NCBI RefSeq assembly: GCF_001418225.1
Contig: NZ_LIPT01000001.1
Span: 62,001-126,000 of the forward strand
Direction of reading: 5' to 3'
Length of the DNA: 64,000 bases
Source: Pannonibacter indicus
GTDB taxonomy: Bacteria > Pseudomonadota > Alphaproteobacteria > Rhizobiales > Stappiaceae
In this document: piece after piece, positions 25,811 to 35,126 of the stretch
How the letters are laid out: each line of letters starts with the position of its first letter
Position numbering within the stretch: the first letter of the stretch is position 1
Made by a program: the position numbers and the translations under genes
The notes under the pieces: generated by a model
Seen by the model: only the letters and a program-made list of their open reading frames with translations
What the model was told of the DNA's origin: nothing
Databases searched by the model: none

Positions 25811-27328
25811 ATGGCTGATATTACTCTGTCCGCCGCCGTACGGCAGAACCTGCTCACCCTGCAGCAGACTGCCGATTTCATGTCGGGCGTGCAGAACAAG
25901 CTCGCAACCGGCAAGAAGGTCAATTCGGCGCTCGACAATCCGAACTCCTTCTTCACCGCTTCGGGCCTCAACAACCGCGCCAAGGATCTGAGCAATCTGC
26001 TCGACGACATGGGCCAGGTTGTGCAGACGATGAAGGCTGCCGATCAGGGCATCACCAACATCACCAAGCTGACGGAAACGGCAAAGGCCAAGGCCAACCA
26101 GGCCCTGCAGACCCAGAGCCAGTACGAGCGCGCCCAATACGCCAAGCAGTACAACGATCTGCTCAAGCAGATCGAGGACATGGCCAAGGACAGCTCCTAC
26201 AAGGGCAAGAACCTGCTGGCCGGCGAAGGCAACAACCTGACCGCCATCTTCAACGAGGACAACACCTCGAAGCTGACTGTCACGGCTGTTGACTACACCG
26301 ACACCACCCTGTCCACAGGCCTCAACCTGCAGGACCTTGCCCTTGCCAAGGGCGGCGCCGCCTCGCTGCAGATTGAGGGCGGCAAGGCCTCTGCAACCTT
26401 CCTGAATGCGACAGGCGATGCCCTGTCTTCCGGTTCACTCCTGCAGGATGCCACGGGCCTTGCCGTGGGCGACGTGCTGCAGCTGCGCACCGCAGCAAGC
26501 GGCGGCGGCGCGGGCGTGACCGGTTTCACCAACATCACCATCGGTGCCAACACCACGGTGCAGAACCTGGTGGACCAGATCAATGGTGTCGCCGGCGTTC
26601 GGGCCGAGTTCGACGAAAAGACCGGCTCCCTGTCGATCATCTCGAACGACAACGTCTACCTCCACAACACCAATGCCAGCGCTGCCACACCGGCTCCATC
26701 CGACCTGATCAGCGTCAGTGCCGCAAACTTCACGTCAGGGTCGCAGCTGCTGAAGAATTCCGGCTCGTTCAACGTCGAGGACATCCTGACGCTGACCGAT
26801 GGCAACGGCTATGAGCTGGGCTCGCTTGAAGTCACCGACAAGACCTCCGTCAAGGATCTGACCGACTTCATCAAGCGCTTCAACGGCGTCAACGCTTCAT
26901 TCAACACCTCGACGGGCAAGCTGACCATCGAAAGTGACGTGTCTCTCAACCTGAAGAGCACAAACGCAGACTTTGCCGCCACGAGCTTTACCGCAGACAC
27001 CGATGGGGTCAACGTGGTCGCCGCGGTCGAATCCGGCTTCGCGACGGATGAAGCGATCAACCAGACCATCGACAAGCTGAACAATGCCCTGTCGCTGCTG
27101 CGCTCGCAGGCCTCGGAGTTCGGCACCAACCTGTCGACCGTGCAGATCCGTCAGGACTACACCAAGTCCATGATCAATACGCTGCAGGAAGGCGCCGGCA
27201 AGCTGACCCTGGCCGACACCAACGAGGAAGGCGCAAACCTTCTCGCCCTGCAGACCCGCCAGCAGCTTGCGTCAACCTCGCTGTCCTTCGCATCTCAGGC
27301 GGACCAGACCGTGCTGTCCCTGTTCTAA
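25811..27328 (+). CDS. Flagellin 2 (two central repeat modules)
   Basis: Filament subunit of 505 residues. The N-terminal helices include TGKKVNSALDNPNSFFTASG and SYKGKNLLAGEGNNLTAIFN; the C-terminal helices include RQDYTKSMINTLQEGAGKLT and end in QADQTVLSLF. The middle holds two modules of the same type (about residues 208-283 and 312-385), each with a VGD/VEDxLxL opening, a NTTVQNLV or TSVKDLTDF helix and an SLSIIS/KLTIES strand. AGGAAAGGG lies before the ATG. Upstream at 25720-25734 is TTAA-N7-TTAG, a weak CtrA-like match. Confidence 0.95.
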   Translation: MADITLSAAVRQNLLTLQQTADFMSGVQNKLATGKKVNSALDNPNSFFTASGLNNRAKDLSNLLDDMGQVVQTMKAADQGITNITKLTETAKAKANQALQTQSQYERAQYAKQYNDLLKQIEDMAKDSSYKGKNLLAGEGNNLTAIFNEDNTSKLTVTAVDYTDTTLSTGLNLQDLALAKGGAASLQIEGGKASATFLNATGDALSSGSLLQDATGLAVGDVLQLRTAASGGGAGVTGFTNITIGANTTVQNLVDQINGVAGVRAEFDEKTGSLSIISNDNVYLHNTNASAATPAPSDLISVSAANFTSGSQLLKNSGSFNVEDILTLTDGNGYELGSLEVTDKTSVKDLTDFIKRFNGVNASFNTSTGKLTIESDVSLNLKSTNADFAATSFTADTDGVNVVAAVESGFATDEAINQTIDKLNNALSLLRSQASEFGTNLSTVQIRQDYTKSMINTLQEGAGKLTLADTNEEGANLLALQTRQQLASTSLSFASQADQTVLSLF

Positions 27329-27370
27329 GAATCAGTTCACGCACGACTCACAACCTGACAACCAGAGAAA

Positions 27371-27395
27371 GGCCGGGCCAATCGCCCGGCCTTTT
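27371..27395 (+). terminator. Rho-independent terminator of flagellin 2
   Basis: GGCCGGGC (27371-27378) pairs with GCCCGGCC (27384-27391), followed by TTTT, 42 bases after the stop codon. Confidence 0.82.
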
Positions 27396-27593
27396 GCCCT
27401 TTCATCGTCTCCGGGCGCTCGAAGACATCAGTTTTCCCGTTTCAATTCAAGCGGTTAAAAGAAACCACTTGGTAACTTGCGTAACCAAAATCTTAACAGG
27501 TGCAAATCGTATTTACTTTTCGTTAATGATTGGAGTCAGATCATGTGAGCGGGGTGTTAAGTCGCACCCCATGTAGAGACCGGTGAGCAAGCC

Positions 27594-29099
27594 ATGAGCG
27601 ACATTGTCCTTTCCAGCCCCGTCAGGGATAACCTGCTCTCGCTCAAGAACACTGCGGACCTCATGTCCAGGACGCAGAACCGTCTGGCGACAGGCCTGAA
27701 GGTTAACTCGGCCCTGGACAATCCCAACTCATATTTTACCGCCGCCGGCCTGAATGACCGGGCGAAGGATCTGAACAACCTGCTCGACAACATGGGGCAG
27801 GCCGTTCAGACGCTGAAGGCGGCAGATACCGGTATCACATCGATCACAAAGCTGGTCGAGTCGGCAAAGGCCATTGCCAATCAGGCCCTTCAGACCCAGA
27901 GCGAATACGAGCGCAAGGTCTACGCAGAGCGCTACAACGGTGTCCTGCGTCAGATTGAGGATATGGCGCGTGACGCCAGCTACAAGGGCAAGAACCTGCT
28001 CGCTGGCGAGGGTAACGAGCTCTCGATCCTCTTCAACGAGGACAGCACGTCCAAGATGAAGATCCTGCCGGTCGACTTCACGAATGCTTCTCTGGAAGAC
28101 GGGCTGGCGCTGGGTGATCTGGCAACAGGCTCGGGTGCGACCGCTTCCTTCGCCTTGTCCGGCGGCACCACAACACTGACTTTGACCGGACTCCAGGCCT
28201 CGTCAGAACTGACGGATCTGGCCCAGTGGTCAGCGGGCGATGTGGTCTCCGTGTCGGATGGCGTCACCACCAGAACCTTCACCGTCGGCAGCGGGCCCGG
28301 ACAGATCCGGACCGTGCAGGATTATGTCAACGCCCTCAATGACCTCGGGGGCATCAAGGCCAGCTTCGATGAAGTGACCGACCAGATCACCGTCACCTCC
28401 GGCCTCGGCGTGGGGCTCAACCTGACGATCTCCAAGGACGCCGCCGGTGGCGGCACCGCCACGAACGGCGGCATCGGAACGGGCACGACCACTTTGACTG
28501 CCGCGTCAATGACGGCCGATTCAAAGCTTGTGTCGTCGGGCAGTTACAAGGTGGGCGATGTTCTCAAGGTCGTGGACGGCAATGGCTATGAAGCCGCCTC
28601 ACTCGAAGTCACCGCCAATACGACTGCTGACGATCTCGTCAAGCTGCTCAACAGCGTCAAGGGTTTGAAGGCGGGCTTCTCGGCCGGCCAGATCAGCCTG
28701 GTTGGCGATATTTCCTTCGACATCAAGAGCTCCAACAACGACTTCAATGTCACGGCGCTGGCGACGACAGATGGCACCGTGAAACTGCAGGCCACAGATT
28801 CCGATTTCAAGGATGATACGGATATCGAGCGCACGCTGCAGGCTATCAACAGCGCTCTGGCGACCCTGCGCTCAACCGCTTCGTCCTTCGGCACCAGCCT
28901 CTCGACCGTGGAAGTGCGGCAGAAGTTCACGACACAGCTCGTCAACACCCTCGAAGTAGGTGCAGGCGCGCTGACCATTGCCAACATGAACGAGGAAGGC
29001 GCGAACATGCTGGCTCTGCAGACCCGGCAGCAGCTCTCGTCCACGGCGCTGTCACTGGCAAACCAGGCCGACCAGAGCGTCCTCAGCCTTTTTGGCTAA
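27594..29099 (+). CDS. Flagellin 3 (two central repeat modules)
   Basis: Filament subunit of 501 residues. The N-terminus (MSDIVLSSPVRDNLLSLKNT, TGLKVNSALDNPNSYFTAAG) and C-terminus (VRQKFTTQLVNTLEVGAGAL, ending QADQSVLSLFG) are clear flagellin helices but diverge more than flagellins 1 and 2 do from each other. The middle carries two modules (about residues 200-280 and 302-383), with WSAGDVVSVSDGV and YKVGDVLKVVDGNGYEAASL openings and a Gly/Thr-rich linker. Likely a minor filament type or the part near the hook. FlbT and FlaF follow downstream. Confidence 0.94.
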   Translation: MSDIVLSSPVRDNLLSLKNTADLMSRTQNRLATGLKVNSALDNPNSYFTAAGLNDRAKDLNNLLDNMGQAVQTLKAADTGITSITKLVESAKAIANQALQTQSEYERKVYAERYNGVLRQIEDMARDASYKGKNLLAGEGNELSILFNEDSTSKMKILPVDFTNASLEDGLALGDLATGSGATASFALSGGTTTLTLTGLQASSELTDLAQWSAGDVVSVSDGVTTRTFTVGSGPGQIRTVQDYVNALNDLGGIKASFDEVTDQITVTSGLGVGLNLTISKDAAGGGTATNGGIGTGTTTLTAASMTADSKLVSSGSYKVGDVLKVVDGNGYEAASLEVTANTTADDLVKLLNSVKGLKAGFSAGQISLVGDISFDIKSSNNDFNVTALATTDGTVKLQATDSDFKDDTDIERTLQAINSALATLRSTASSFGTSLSTVEVRQKFTTQLVNTLEVGAGALTIANMNEEGANMLALQTRQQLSSTALSLANQADQSVLSLFG

Positions 29100-29183
29100 G
29101 GCTGAGGCGAATTAAGGTTTTGTCAGCAATCGTTAACTCTTTGGTGAGTGTTTCTGAACGATGCTGTGTTTCGGAGAAAGCGC

Positions 29184-29618
29184 ATGGCTCTCAAGGTTGA
29201 GCTGAAGCCGGGTGAACGGATTATTGTTGGCGACAGCATCATCACCAACGACAATCAGCGCACACGTCTCTTCATCGAGGGCCAGGCGCCTATCCTCCGC
29301 GAAAAGGACATTTTAACGCCAGCCACGGCAGATTCCCCCGCCAAGCGAATTTATCTGGCTGTGCAGCTCATGTACCTTTCCAAGGACATCGAAAAGATCG
29401 AGGATAACTATTTCAGCTTGGTGAATGACATAATACTGGCGGCACCAAGTACGATACCTTATATTACTAAGATCAGTAACTCGATATTGGCTGGTGCCTT
29501 CTATAAGGCTCTGAAAGAAGCAAAGAAGCTCATCGAGTACGAGAGGACGCTCATCGGTCATGTACAAGCAGGCAGCTCAAGCGTACCAGAAGACGAGCCA
29601 GGTAGCCGTCTCCCCTAG
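29184..29618 (+). CDS. flbT: Flagellin mRNA-binding regulator FlbT
   Basis: In Caulobacter, FlbT binds the leader of flagellin mRNA and represses translation until the hook is complete. The 144-residue product begins MALKVELKPGERIIVGDSII and contains FIEGQAPILREKDILTPATA and AVQLMYLSKDIEKIEDNYF, all FlbT-typical. The frame is open to 29148, but the ATG at 29184 with GGAGAAAG upstream is the family start. Its last 59 bases overlap the start of flaF in another frame. It follows the three flagellin genes it is expected to control. Confidence 0.94.
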   Translation: MALKVELKPGERIIVGDSIITNDNQRTRLFIEGQAPILREKDILTPATADSPAKRIYLAVQLMYLSKDIEKIEDNYFSLVNDIILAAPSTIPYITKISNSILAGAFYKALKEAKKLIEYERTLIGHVQAGSSSVPEDEPGSRLP

Positions 29619-29934
29619 GGAGCTCGAGGCAACCTTGCTGATGAAAGCTGCGGCCCGTCTGCAACTCATCAAGGATGAGTGGGAGAGCTCATCGCTCGCT
29701 GAAATCGATGATGCCCTCACTTACAATCGGAAGCTTTGGACCATTCTGGTTACATCTGTGACCAATCCGGAGAACCCTTTGCCCGATCAGATCAAGAACA
29801 ACATCGCCTCGCTCGGTGTGTTCATTTTCAAGCACACGATGGCGCTTCTTGCGGATCCGCATCCGGACAAGCTGAACACGCTGATTTCAATCAACAGAAG
29901 CATCGCGGAAGGCCTGCGCGCCCGGCCGGAATGA
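29560..29934 (+). CDS. flaF: Flagellin synthesis regulator FlaF
   Basis: In Caulobacter and relatives, FlaF counteracts FlbT and is needed for flagellin translation or secretion. The 124-residue product begins MYKQAAQAYQKTSQVAVSPR, contains ELEATLLMKAAARLQ, RKLWTILVTSVTNPENPLPD and GVFIFKHTMALLADP, the FlaF signature blocks. The ATG at 29560 lies 59 bases inside flbT, an unusually long overlap for a real gene pair; the FlaF start is well supported because the conserved MYxxA motif is at the very N-terminus. Confidence 0.94.
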   Translation: MYKQAAQAYQKTSQVAVSPRELEATLLMKAAARLQLIKDEWESSSLAEIDDALTYNRKLWTILVTSVTNPENPLPDQIKNNIASLGVFIFKHTMALLADPHPDKLNTLISINRSIAEGLRARPE

Positions 29935-29989
29935 AGGCCCGGAGCAAGAGCCCTACCCTTGTCACCTCGTCATGTGACCGCGCATGTTC

Positions 29990-30013
29990 AAGCCGCCGCC
30001 AAGGCGGCTTTTT
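29990..30013 (+). terminator. Rho-independent terminator after flaF
   Basis: AAGCCGCC (29990-29997) pairs with GGCGGCTT (30003-30010), followed by TTT. It lies 55 bases after the flaF stop. Confidence 0.8.
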
Positions 30014-30120
30014 CGTATCTTGCACGAAGACAACGCCTCTCACGCGGCGCACAAAAAGAAAGCCGCCGCCGGTTGCCCCGGTCTGCGGCCTTGTTCGATC
30101 ACAACGATGCGCCGTCATAC

Positions 30121-30209
30121 CAAGTCTTCCGGTGCTGACGCATCGCGCCTTGAAATTGCTCAGACGCCGCACGGCCTTACCCCACTCAATGAGTTAGGCT
30201 CATTGTGTA
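30121..30209. repeat. Dispersed intergenic repeat, copy A, with terminal hairpin
   Basis: Shares blocks ACGCATC, GCGCCTTGAAATTGCTCA and CCGCAC in the same order and spacing with copies at 41226-41284 and 52281-52375. It ends in a hairpin CAATGAG-TTAGG-CTCATTG (30187-30205), right beside the flgL stop codon. It lies in the gap between the convergent flaF and flgL. Confidence 0.75.
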
Positions 30210-30214
30210 GGATA

Positions 30215-31753
30215 TCAGATATAATCAGCCAGTGACAGCTTCAGAACAATGGACGAGGCGCGGTAGGACGCCTCGATATTGGTTTGCAGTTGCAGGATCT
30301 CCACGGCCAGAAGCTCCTTGTCGACCCCCTCAATCTGGTCCACTGCCGACAAATAGCCCGACTTCTGGATCTGATGGCGCTCGGCCGTAAACTCGATCGA
30401 CTTGAAAGCCACGGCGATTTCGGTCGTGATATCAACGATACCTGACCGGTCCGTCCTTACAGGCTGAAGAATGTTCTTCATGCTGGCGGCCAGTTCGGAA
30501 TAGTATTTTTCATCCAACGGCGTACCACCTGAAAAATCTGCAGCAATGAACGTAGCAAGCGTCTTGACTACATCCGTCAGGCCCTGCTCGTTTGCCCGCA
30601 CCCCGTAGCCCAGGCGCAGATTGTCATCAACGGCTGCAATCTTGTCCTGACGCGGATCGTCCGTCGGCAGGTTCTCTCCGACATACCAGATCGTCGTGGT
30701 CCCGGCTCCGGAAACCAGTCCCGTCGCGGTGTCAAACGGCGGCCCGTCGACACGGTTCGGTATCTTACCGCCAAAGGTGTCGAAAAACTCGCTGGACGCC
30801 CAGGTGTCCGAGGCAGCACGCAGGGAAGTTGCTGTCTGTTCCTTGATAGCGTCCTGAATCGCCGTACGCAGATTGTCTGCTGTTTCAGCAAGATCAGCGC
30901 CGATGATGAACTCACCCGTCTTGGCGTTTGAAAGCGTCGCTTTAAGTTCGATCTTGACCGACTTGCCACCGTCAGGCGGAAGTGCCAGCTCGATCGAGAT
31001 CGTCTCCCCCGGTTGCGGCTGCCCGGTGAACTCGACCGCGAAGCTGTCCGGGTCAACGCCCGTGGGTGCCGTGAGGGTCATGTTCGAGAGATTCGAGGTG
31101 ACGGCAGAAATGTCGAAACCGAAGTTATGGGCTCCGTCTTCCGAAATCGAAAAGTCAGCACTGACCGGAACGCCGGCCGACAGAACCGTGTTCAGCGGAG
31201 ACACTGTCAGGCGCCCCTCGCTGCCGGCGGGCCCCTGGTTGGCCAGCCAATACTCGTTCATCACCTGTTTCAGGCCAGCCTTGCCGTCGGCGCCGTTAAG
31301 GATCTGCGACATTTCGAGGACGGGATTGGTGTTCGCATCGCTGCCGCCAAACAGATAATGCCCGGCGACCTCGGCATTCAGCAGGCCGATCGTTTCGGCC
31401 AGCAGGATTTCAGCCGTTGCCTGCGTGCTTGTCTGGCCATCCGCCTGAAGCTGAAAGTTGTTCAGATCCATCGTCGCCTTGCTCTCGATCCGCAGCGCTT
31501 CCAGCCGCTGAAGATTGAGATTGAGCGTCTTGATGTGAAGCCGGCTCATGGTGATCGTTTCCTCATAGGCTTCGATCCGTTGTGCCTTCTGCTTCAACTC
31601 CATGCTCAAGAGGCGTTGACTGCCGACGCCGCCATAGGTGGTGGACACCTTTCCGGACGCAAGCTGGGATGTCTTTTCCGTCAGCGCTGAACTCAGGCTG
31701 TTAAGCTGCTGTGTCAGGTAGCCTCTGGATGTGGTGATCGTACTGATACCCAT
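30215..31753 (-). CDS. flgL: Hook-filament junction protein FlgL
   Basis: Second junction protein between hook and filament (HAP3). The 512-residue product begins MGISTITTSRGYLTQQLNSL with SQLASGKVSTTYGGVGSQRL, the FlgL variant of the flagellin N-terminal helix, includes AGHYLFGGSDANTNPVLEMS, and ends with the flagellin-like C-terminal helix EILQLQTNIEASYRASSIVL. It is longer than enteric FlgL (317), with the extra sequence in the middle, as is common in alphaproteobacteria. It follows flgK by 10 bases. Confidence 0.93.
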   Translation of the reverse strand: MGISTITTSRGYLTQQLNSLSSALTEKTSQLASGKVSTTYGGVGSQRLLSMELKQKAQRIEAYEETITMSRLHIKTLNLNLQRLEALRIESKATMDLNNFQLQADGQTSTQATAEILLAETIGLLNAEVAGHYLFGGSDANTNPVLEMSQILNGADGKAGLKQVMNEYWLANQGPAGSEGRLTVSPLNTVLSAGVPVSADFSISEDGAHNFGFDISAVTSNLSNMTLTAPTGVDPDSFAVEFTGQPQPGETISIELALPPDGGKSVKIELKATLSNAKTGEFIIGADLAETADNLRTAIQDAIKEQTATSLRAASDTWASSEFFDTFGGKIPNRVDGPPFDTATGLVSGAGTTTIWYVGENLPTDDPRQDKIAAVDDNLRLGYGVRANEQGLTDVVKTLATFIAADFSGGTPLDEKYYSELAASMKNILQPVRTDRSGIVDITTEIAVAFKSIEFTAERHQIQKSGYLSAVDQIEGVDKELLAVEILQLQTNIEASYRASSIVLKLSLADYI

Positions 31754-31763
31754 TGCCTGCCCC

Positions 31764-33617
31764 TTAGACCGAGTTCAACAGCGTTTCAAACATCTCCCGG
31801 GCCGCCTTGAGCACCCGGGCGTTCGACGTGTAGGCATTCTGCAGCTGGATCAGGAAGCCAAGCTCTGCATCGACATTGACCGAATATTCTTCCTCATGCC
31901 GGATCGCCAGGTTCTGGGTCAGAGCCGTGTGGGATGCGGCGGCCTGCTTGCTGGTCTGGGCCTGCTCACCCTGATAGGCGACAACCTGATTGACGAAATC
32001 GGAGACCGACCCGCGGAATGGCGATCCCTCGGTGCCCAGTCCGGTCGACGAGGAAAAGAAGAAGTTCGTCTTGCTGATCGCATCGGCCAGAAACTGCGGA
32101 CGGCTGCTGTCCTTTTCGGAGTTGCTGACCGGCGTGGTCTCATAGATCACCAGCTTGGAAGCATCCTTGGGCAGTTCCGAATTGAGCATGATCGACCGGG
32201 CATAGCCGGTCTTTTGCCCGCCGGACTCCAGGGCACCGGTGTAAAGCGCCTCGCCTGCCCTGCCATCTGTAAAGAGTGCAAGGCCCAGTCCCTGATTGGA
32301 ACTGCCGGTGACAGTCACATTCGCCTTCAGCGACGTTACAGAGGTGTTGGTTCCCGTGTCGCCCAGAATGCGCAGCTGGTCCGAGCCATTGTTGGCGACA
32401 TCCAGATCCGTCGCGCCGAGCGCTGCAATCATCTGGGTAATGTAGTTGGCAGGATCACCACTCGAAATGTCGATGCCGAAAACCGTGTCGGAAGGATCGG
32501 CCGTGACGTTGGGATCCAGCGGCAGCAGTGCCGGATCCTGAACGGCAACGAAGGTCACATTGCGCTGAACACCACCAGAGTCGCGGTAGCTGAGAGACAC
32601 CGTGTTGCCAGGCTGAAGGCCCGAAACATCAAGCGTGAAACCGCTTTCGGGGGCGACCGTGGTTGCAGTGCCGGCCACATCCACGTTGGAAAATGCAAGT
32701 GACAGCTGCGATGCAATCTCATCCAGCTGTGCCTGTGCCTCGACAAGCGTGTTGTCGCGCAGATCGACGAGCGCCATCAGCGAACCGGAGCTGGACGTTC
32801 TGGACAGGTCCTGCGTAAGGCCGCCGGGAGCTCTCAAGGTGATCTGATTGCCGGACTGTCCGGGCAGAAGAGTGCTGGCCGGCGTGAAGCTCAATGTCGA
32901 GGCCTTGCCATCCTGAAACAGCGCCTCGCCGTTGTTCGTGGTGATGTTGACCGTGTTGTTGTCGCCCTTGCTGATCCGGATATCCAGGTAGCCACTGAGC
33001 TGTTCGAGATACCGGTCGCGCTCGTCCAGCAGGGAAACCTCGGAAACCCCTGCACTCTGGGACTTGTATATTTTGGCTTCTATGTCCTGGAGCTGCTTCA
33101 GCAGCTGATTGACCTCGCCCACTTGCGAGGCAATGGTCCGGTCCGCCTCCTTGCGCATGTCCTCAAAGACCCTGTAGGTCGAGTTCAGCTCCTTGGCCAT
33201 AAGGTTGGCGGTGCTGAGAACCTCCTGCCGGGCGGCATAGCTGTCGGGAGACGTCACAAGCGAAGCCAGAGACGTGTTGAGCCTGGACATCAATGACGGC
33301 AACGACCCTGCATCCGCAAGGGTGCCAAGAGTGGCGTCCATCCGCTCCGTATAGCTGGCCTTGGTGGTGGAATAGGCCGTGTCTGCACGGCTGTTCCAAT
33401 AGGCCATCTGGATGGATTCATTGACCTGGCGCTTGATGTCACTCGACAGGATGCCGGAGACATTGCCCCCATTGTCGAAATAGACATTGGCCGTGATCCG
33501 CTTGGCCGTGTAGCCTTCGGTCTTGGCATTGGCCACATTGGCAGCAGTCAGGTCGATCTGCTTCTGGTTGTAGTTCAGACCGAACAATGCCGTATTCAGC
33601 GCCGAAATCAGACCCAT
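31764..33617 (-). CDS. flgK: Hook-filament junction protein FlgK
   Basis: First junction protein (HAP1). The 617-residue product begins MGLISALNTALFGLNYNQKQ with the rod-type motif DLTAANVANAKTEGYTAKRI, has the coiled-coil block RVFEDMRKEADRTIASQVGE and LDERDRYLEQLSGYLDIRI typical of FlgK, and ends FLIQLQNAYTSNARVLKAAR. Size is usual. It lies 73 bases after flgE and 10 before flgL; a GC hairpin stands in the flgE-flgK gap. Confidence 0.95.
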   Translation of the reverse strand: MGLISALNTALFGLNYNQKQIDLTAANVANAKTEGYTAKRITANVYFDNGGNVSGILSSDIKRQVNESIQMAYWNSRADTAYSTTKASYTERMDATLGTLADAGSLPSLMSRLNTSLASLVTSPDSYAARQEVLSTANLMAKELNSTYRVFEDMRKEADRTIASQVGEVNQLLKQLQDIEAKIYKSQSAGVSEVSLLDERDRYLEQLSGYLDIRISKGDNNTVNITTNNGEALFQDGKASTLSFTPASTLLPGQSGNQITLRAPGGLTQDLSRTSSSGSLMALVDLRDNTLVEAQAQLDEIASQLSLAFSNVDVAGTATTVAPESGFTLDVSGLQPGNTVSLSYRDSGGVQRNVTFVAVQDPALLPLDPNVTADPSDTVFGIDISSGDPANYITQMIAALGATDLDVANNGSDQLRILGDTGTNTSVTSLKANVTVTGSSNQGLGLALFTDGRAGEALYTGALESGGQKTGYARSIMLNSELPKDASKLVIYETTPVSNSEKDSSRPQFLADAISKTNFFFSSSTGLGTEGSPFRGSVSDFVNQVVAYQGEQAQTSKQAAASHTALTQNLAIRHEEEYSVNVDAELGFLIQLQNAYTSNARVLKAAREMFETLLNSV

Positions 33618-33644
33618 ATCACGCCTCCGAAGTCCTTTGGAAGC

Positions 33645-33670
33645 GGCGGCGCACCTTCCTGGGCGCCGCC
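33645..33670 (-). other. GC-rich hairpin between flgE and flgK
   Basis: GGCGGCGC (33645-33652) pairs with GCGCCGCC (33663-33670). There is no T-run after it on the minus strand, so it is more likely a mRNA-stabilising or processing element than a full terminator. Confidence 0.45.
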
Positions 33671-33690
33671 TGCACGATCAGTCAGCCTGA

Positions 33691-35076
33691 TCAGCGGATC
33701 ATGTTGAGAGCATCCGTCAGCATCTTGTCCGAGGAGGTGATGACCTTGGAGTTGGCCGAATAGGCCTGCTGGGTGATGATCAGCTTGGAGAACTCGGTCG
33801 CGATGTCCGAGTTCGAAGATTCGAGGTTGTTGGCGAGAACTGCACCGCCTTCGCCGAATTTCGGCTCACCGGACGTCGGCGTGGCAGCGAAGGCTGCTCC
33901 ATCGACACGGCGCAGATTCTGCTCGGCCTGGAAGGTCGCAATTGGAATCTCGTAGACCGCGCGCTGCTGATTGTTCGAGTAGGACGCGGTGATCCGGCCG
34001 GCCTCATCGATCGACAGGCTGACAACCTGACCGGCCGGATAGCCGTTCTGCTGGATATCAAGGCTGCTGACGATACCGGCGTCATCGTTGAACTGGGTCA
34101 GCGAGCCATTGTCGAAGGACAGTTCCACGTTCCCCGCATTCACGCCGCCAACAGTAAGGTTGGCGATGGTGAAGCTCGTCGCCGATGCCGTGTTCGGGGC
34201 AGAAGGCGTCAAGGTGTTCATGACACCCGATGCGGTGAAGTCAACTTCGCCAACGAGGCTCCACGCGGTCGCCGTCGCAGGGGCGGTTTCGCCGGTGTTG
34301 TAGTAAAGGTTCCAGGTGTTCGCCGAAGTCTGCGCCCAGCGGAGCGACACACTCACCGGGGCACCGTTTGCATCATAGATGGTCTTGGAGCCGCCAGAGA
34401 TGGAGGAGTCCACGAAGGCCTGCTGATCCGCCACGGTAATGTCGGACGTGGTCGTGATCGACGTGGAGCCGCCTGTCTGGAGGTACTGGCTGCCCGGGGT
34501 ATTACCGGCTGCGACCGCACGGTTTGTCTTGGGGAAGGTCGGCAGGTTGGCCTGATAGGTCATCTCCGTCGTTGCCTTCGACGGCATCGGCTTGTCATCA
34601 ATCTGGATCACCGAAGGCGCATCACCGATGGCGTTGCCCGTCAGCGGATCCAGCGGGAAGCCCTTCAGGTAGTAACCCGAGCTGTTGACGAGGTAGCCAT
34701 ATTGATCCCGCTCGAAGTCACCGGCGCGGGTGTAGTACTGGGTGTCGGCAAAGGTGGTCTTGCCGTCCACCACATCGGAAGCCTGAGTCACCACGAAATA
34801 GCCGGGGCCGTTGATCGCCATATAGGTATCGACCTGAGCCTGCACGATCGGGCCAGCCACCGTGTTGGTGGCACGCGAGGTCGCTGCGGTGGTGCCGCTC
34901 TGCTGCTTGGCCTGGGTACCGCCACCACTGCCGGCAACCATTTCCGAGAAGGTTGTGTCGAGGCGCTTGAAGCCAACGGTCTGAGAGTTGGCGACATTGC
35001 CGGAGATGTTCTCAAGCGCCCTTGACTGCGCCGTCAAACCGGAGATTGCCGCGTTGATAGCCCCGTAAATACCCAT
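33691..35076 (-). CDS. flgE: Flagellar hook protein FlgE
   Basis: Main hook subunit. The 461-residue product opens MGIYGAINAAISGLTAQSRA with ENISGNVANSQTVGFKRLDT, has the hook block TYMAINGPGYFVVTQ near residue 85, a Thr/Ala-rich variable region, and the C-terminal NLESSNSDIATEFSKLIITQ and AYSANSKVITSSDKMLTDAL. Length is normal for alphaproteobacteria. It is first in flgE-flgK-flgL and has a well-formed sigma54 element about 50 bases upstream. Confidence 0.96.
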   Translation of the reverse strand: MGIYGAINAAISGLTAQSRALENISGNVANSQTVGFKRLDTTFSEMVAGSGGGTQAKQQSGTTAATSRATNTVAGPIVQAQVDTYMAINGPGYFVVTQASDVVDGKTTFADTQYYTRAGDFERDQYGYLVNSSGYYLKGFPLDPLTGNAIGDAPSVIQIDDKPMPSKATTEMTYQANLPTFPKTNRAVAAGNTPGSQYLQTGGSTSITTTSDITVADQQAFVDSSISGGSKTIYDANGAPVSVSLRWAQTSANTWNLYYNTGETAPATATAWSLVGEVDFTASGVMNTLTPSAPNTASATSFTIANLTVGGVNAGNVELSFDNGSLTQFNDDAGIVSSLDIQQNGYPAGQVVSLSIDEAGRITASYSNNQQRAVYEIPIATFQAEQNLRRVDGAAFAATPTSGEPKFGEGGAVLANNLESSNSDIATEFSKLIITQQAYSANSKVITSSDKMLTDALNMIR

Positions 35077-35126
35077 GATGAATCCTCGTCAGCACTGGAA
35101 CCCGAAGGTTTTTCCTGCTCTGACTT

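Noticed and set aside
27472-27497. CtrA site before flagellin 3
   Set aside because: GTAAC and TTAAC elements are present, but the spacing is eight bases, not seven, and one half-site is imperfect.
29736-30197. A 153-codon frame overlapping flaF and the copy A repeat
   Set aside because: It overlaps the well-supported flaF in another frame and runs through a terminator and a repeat.
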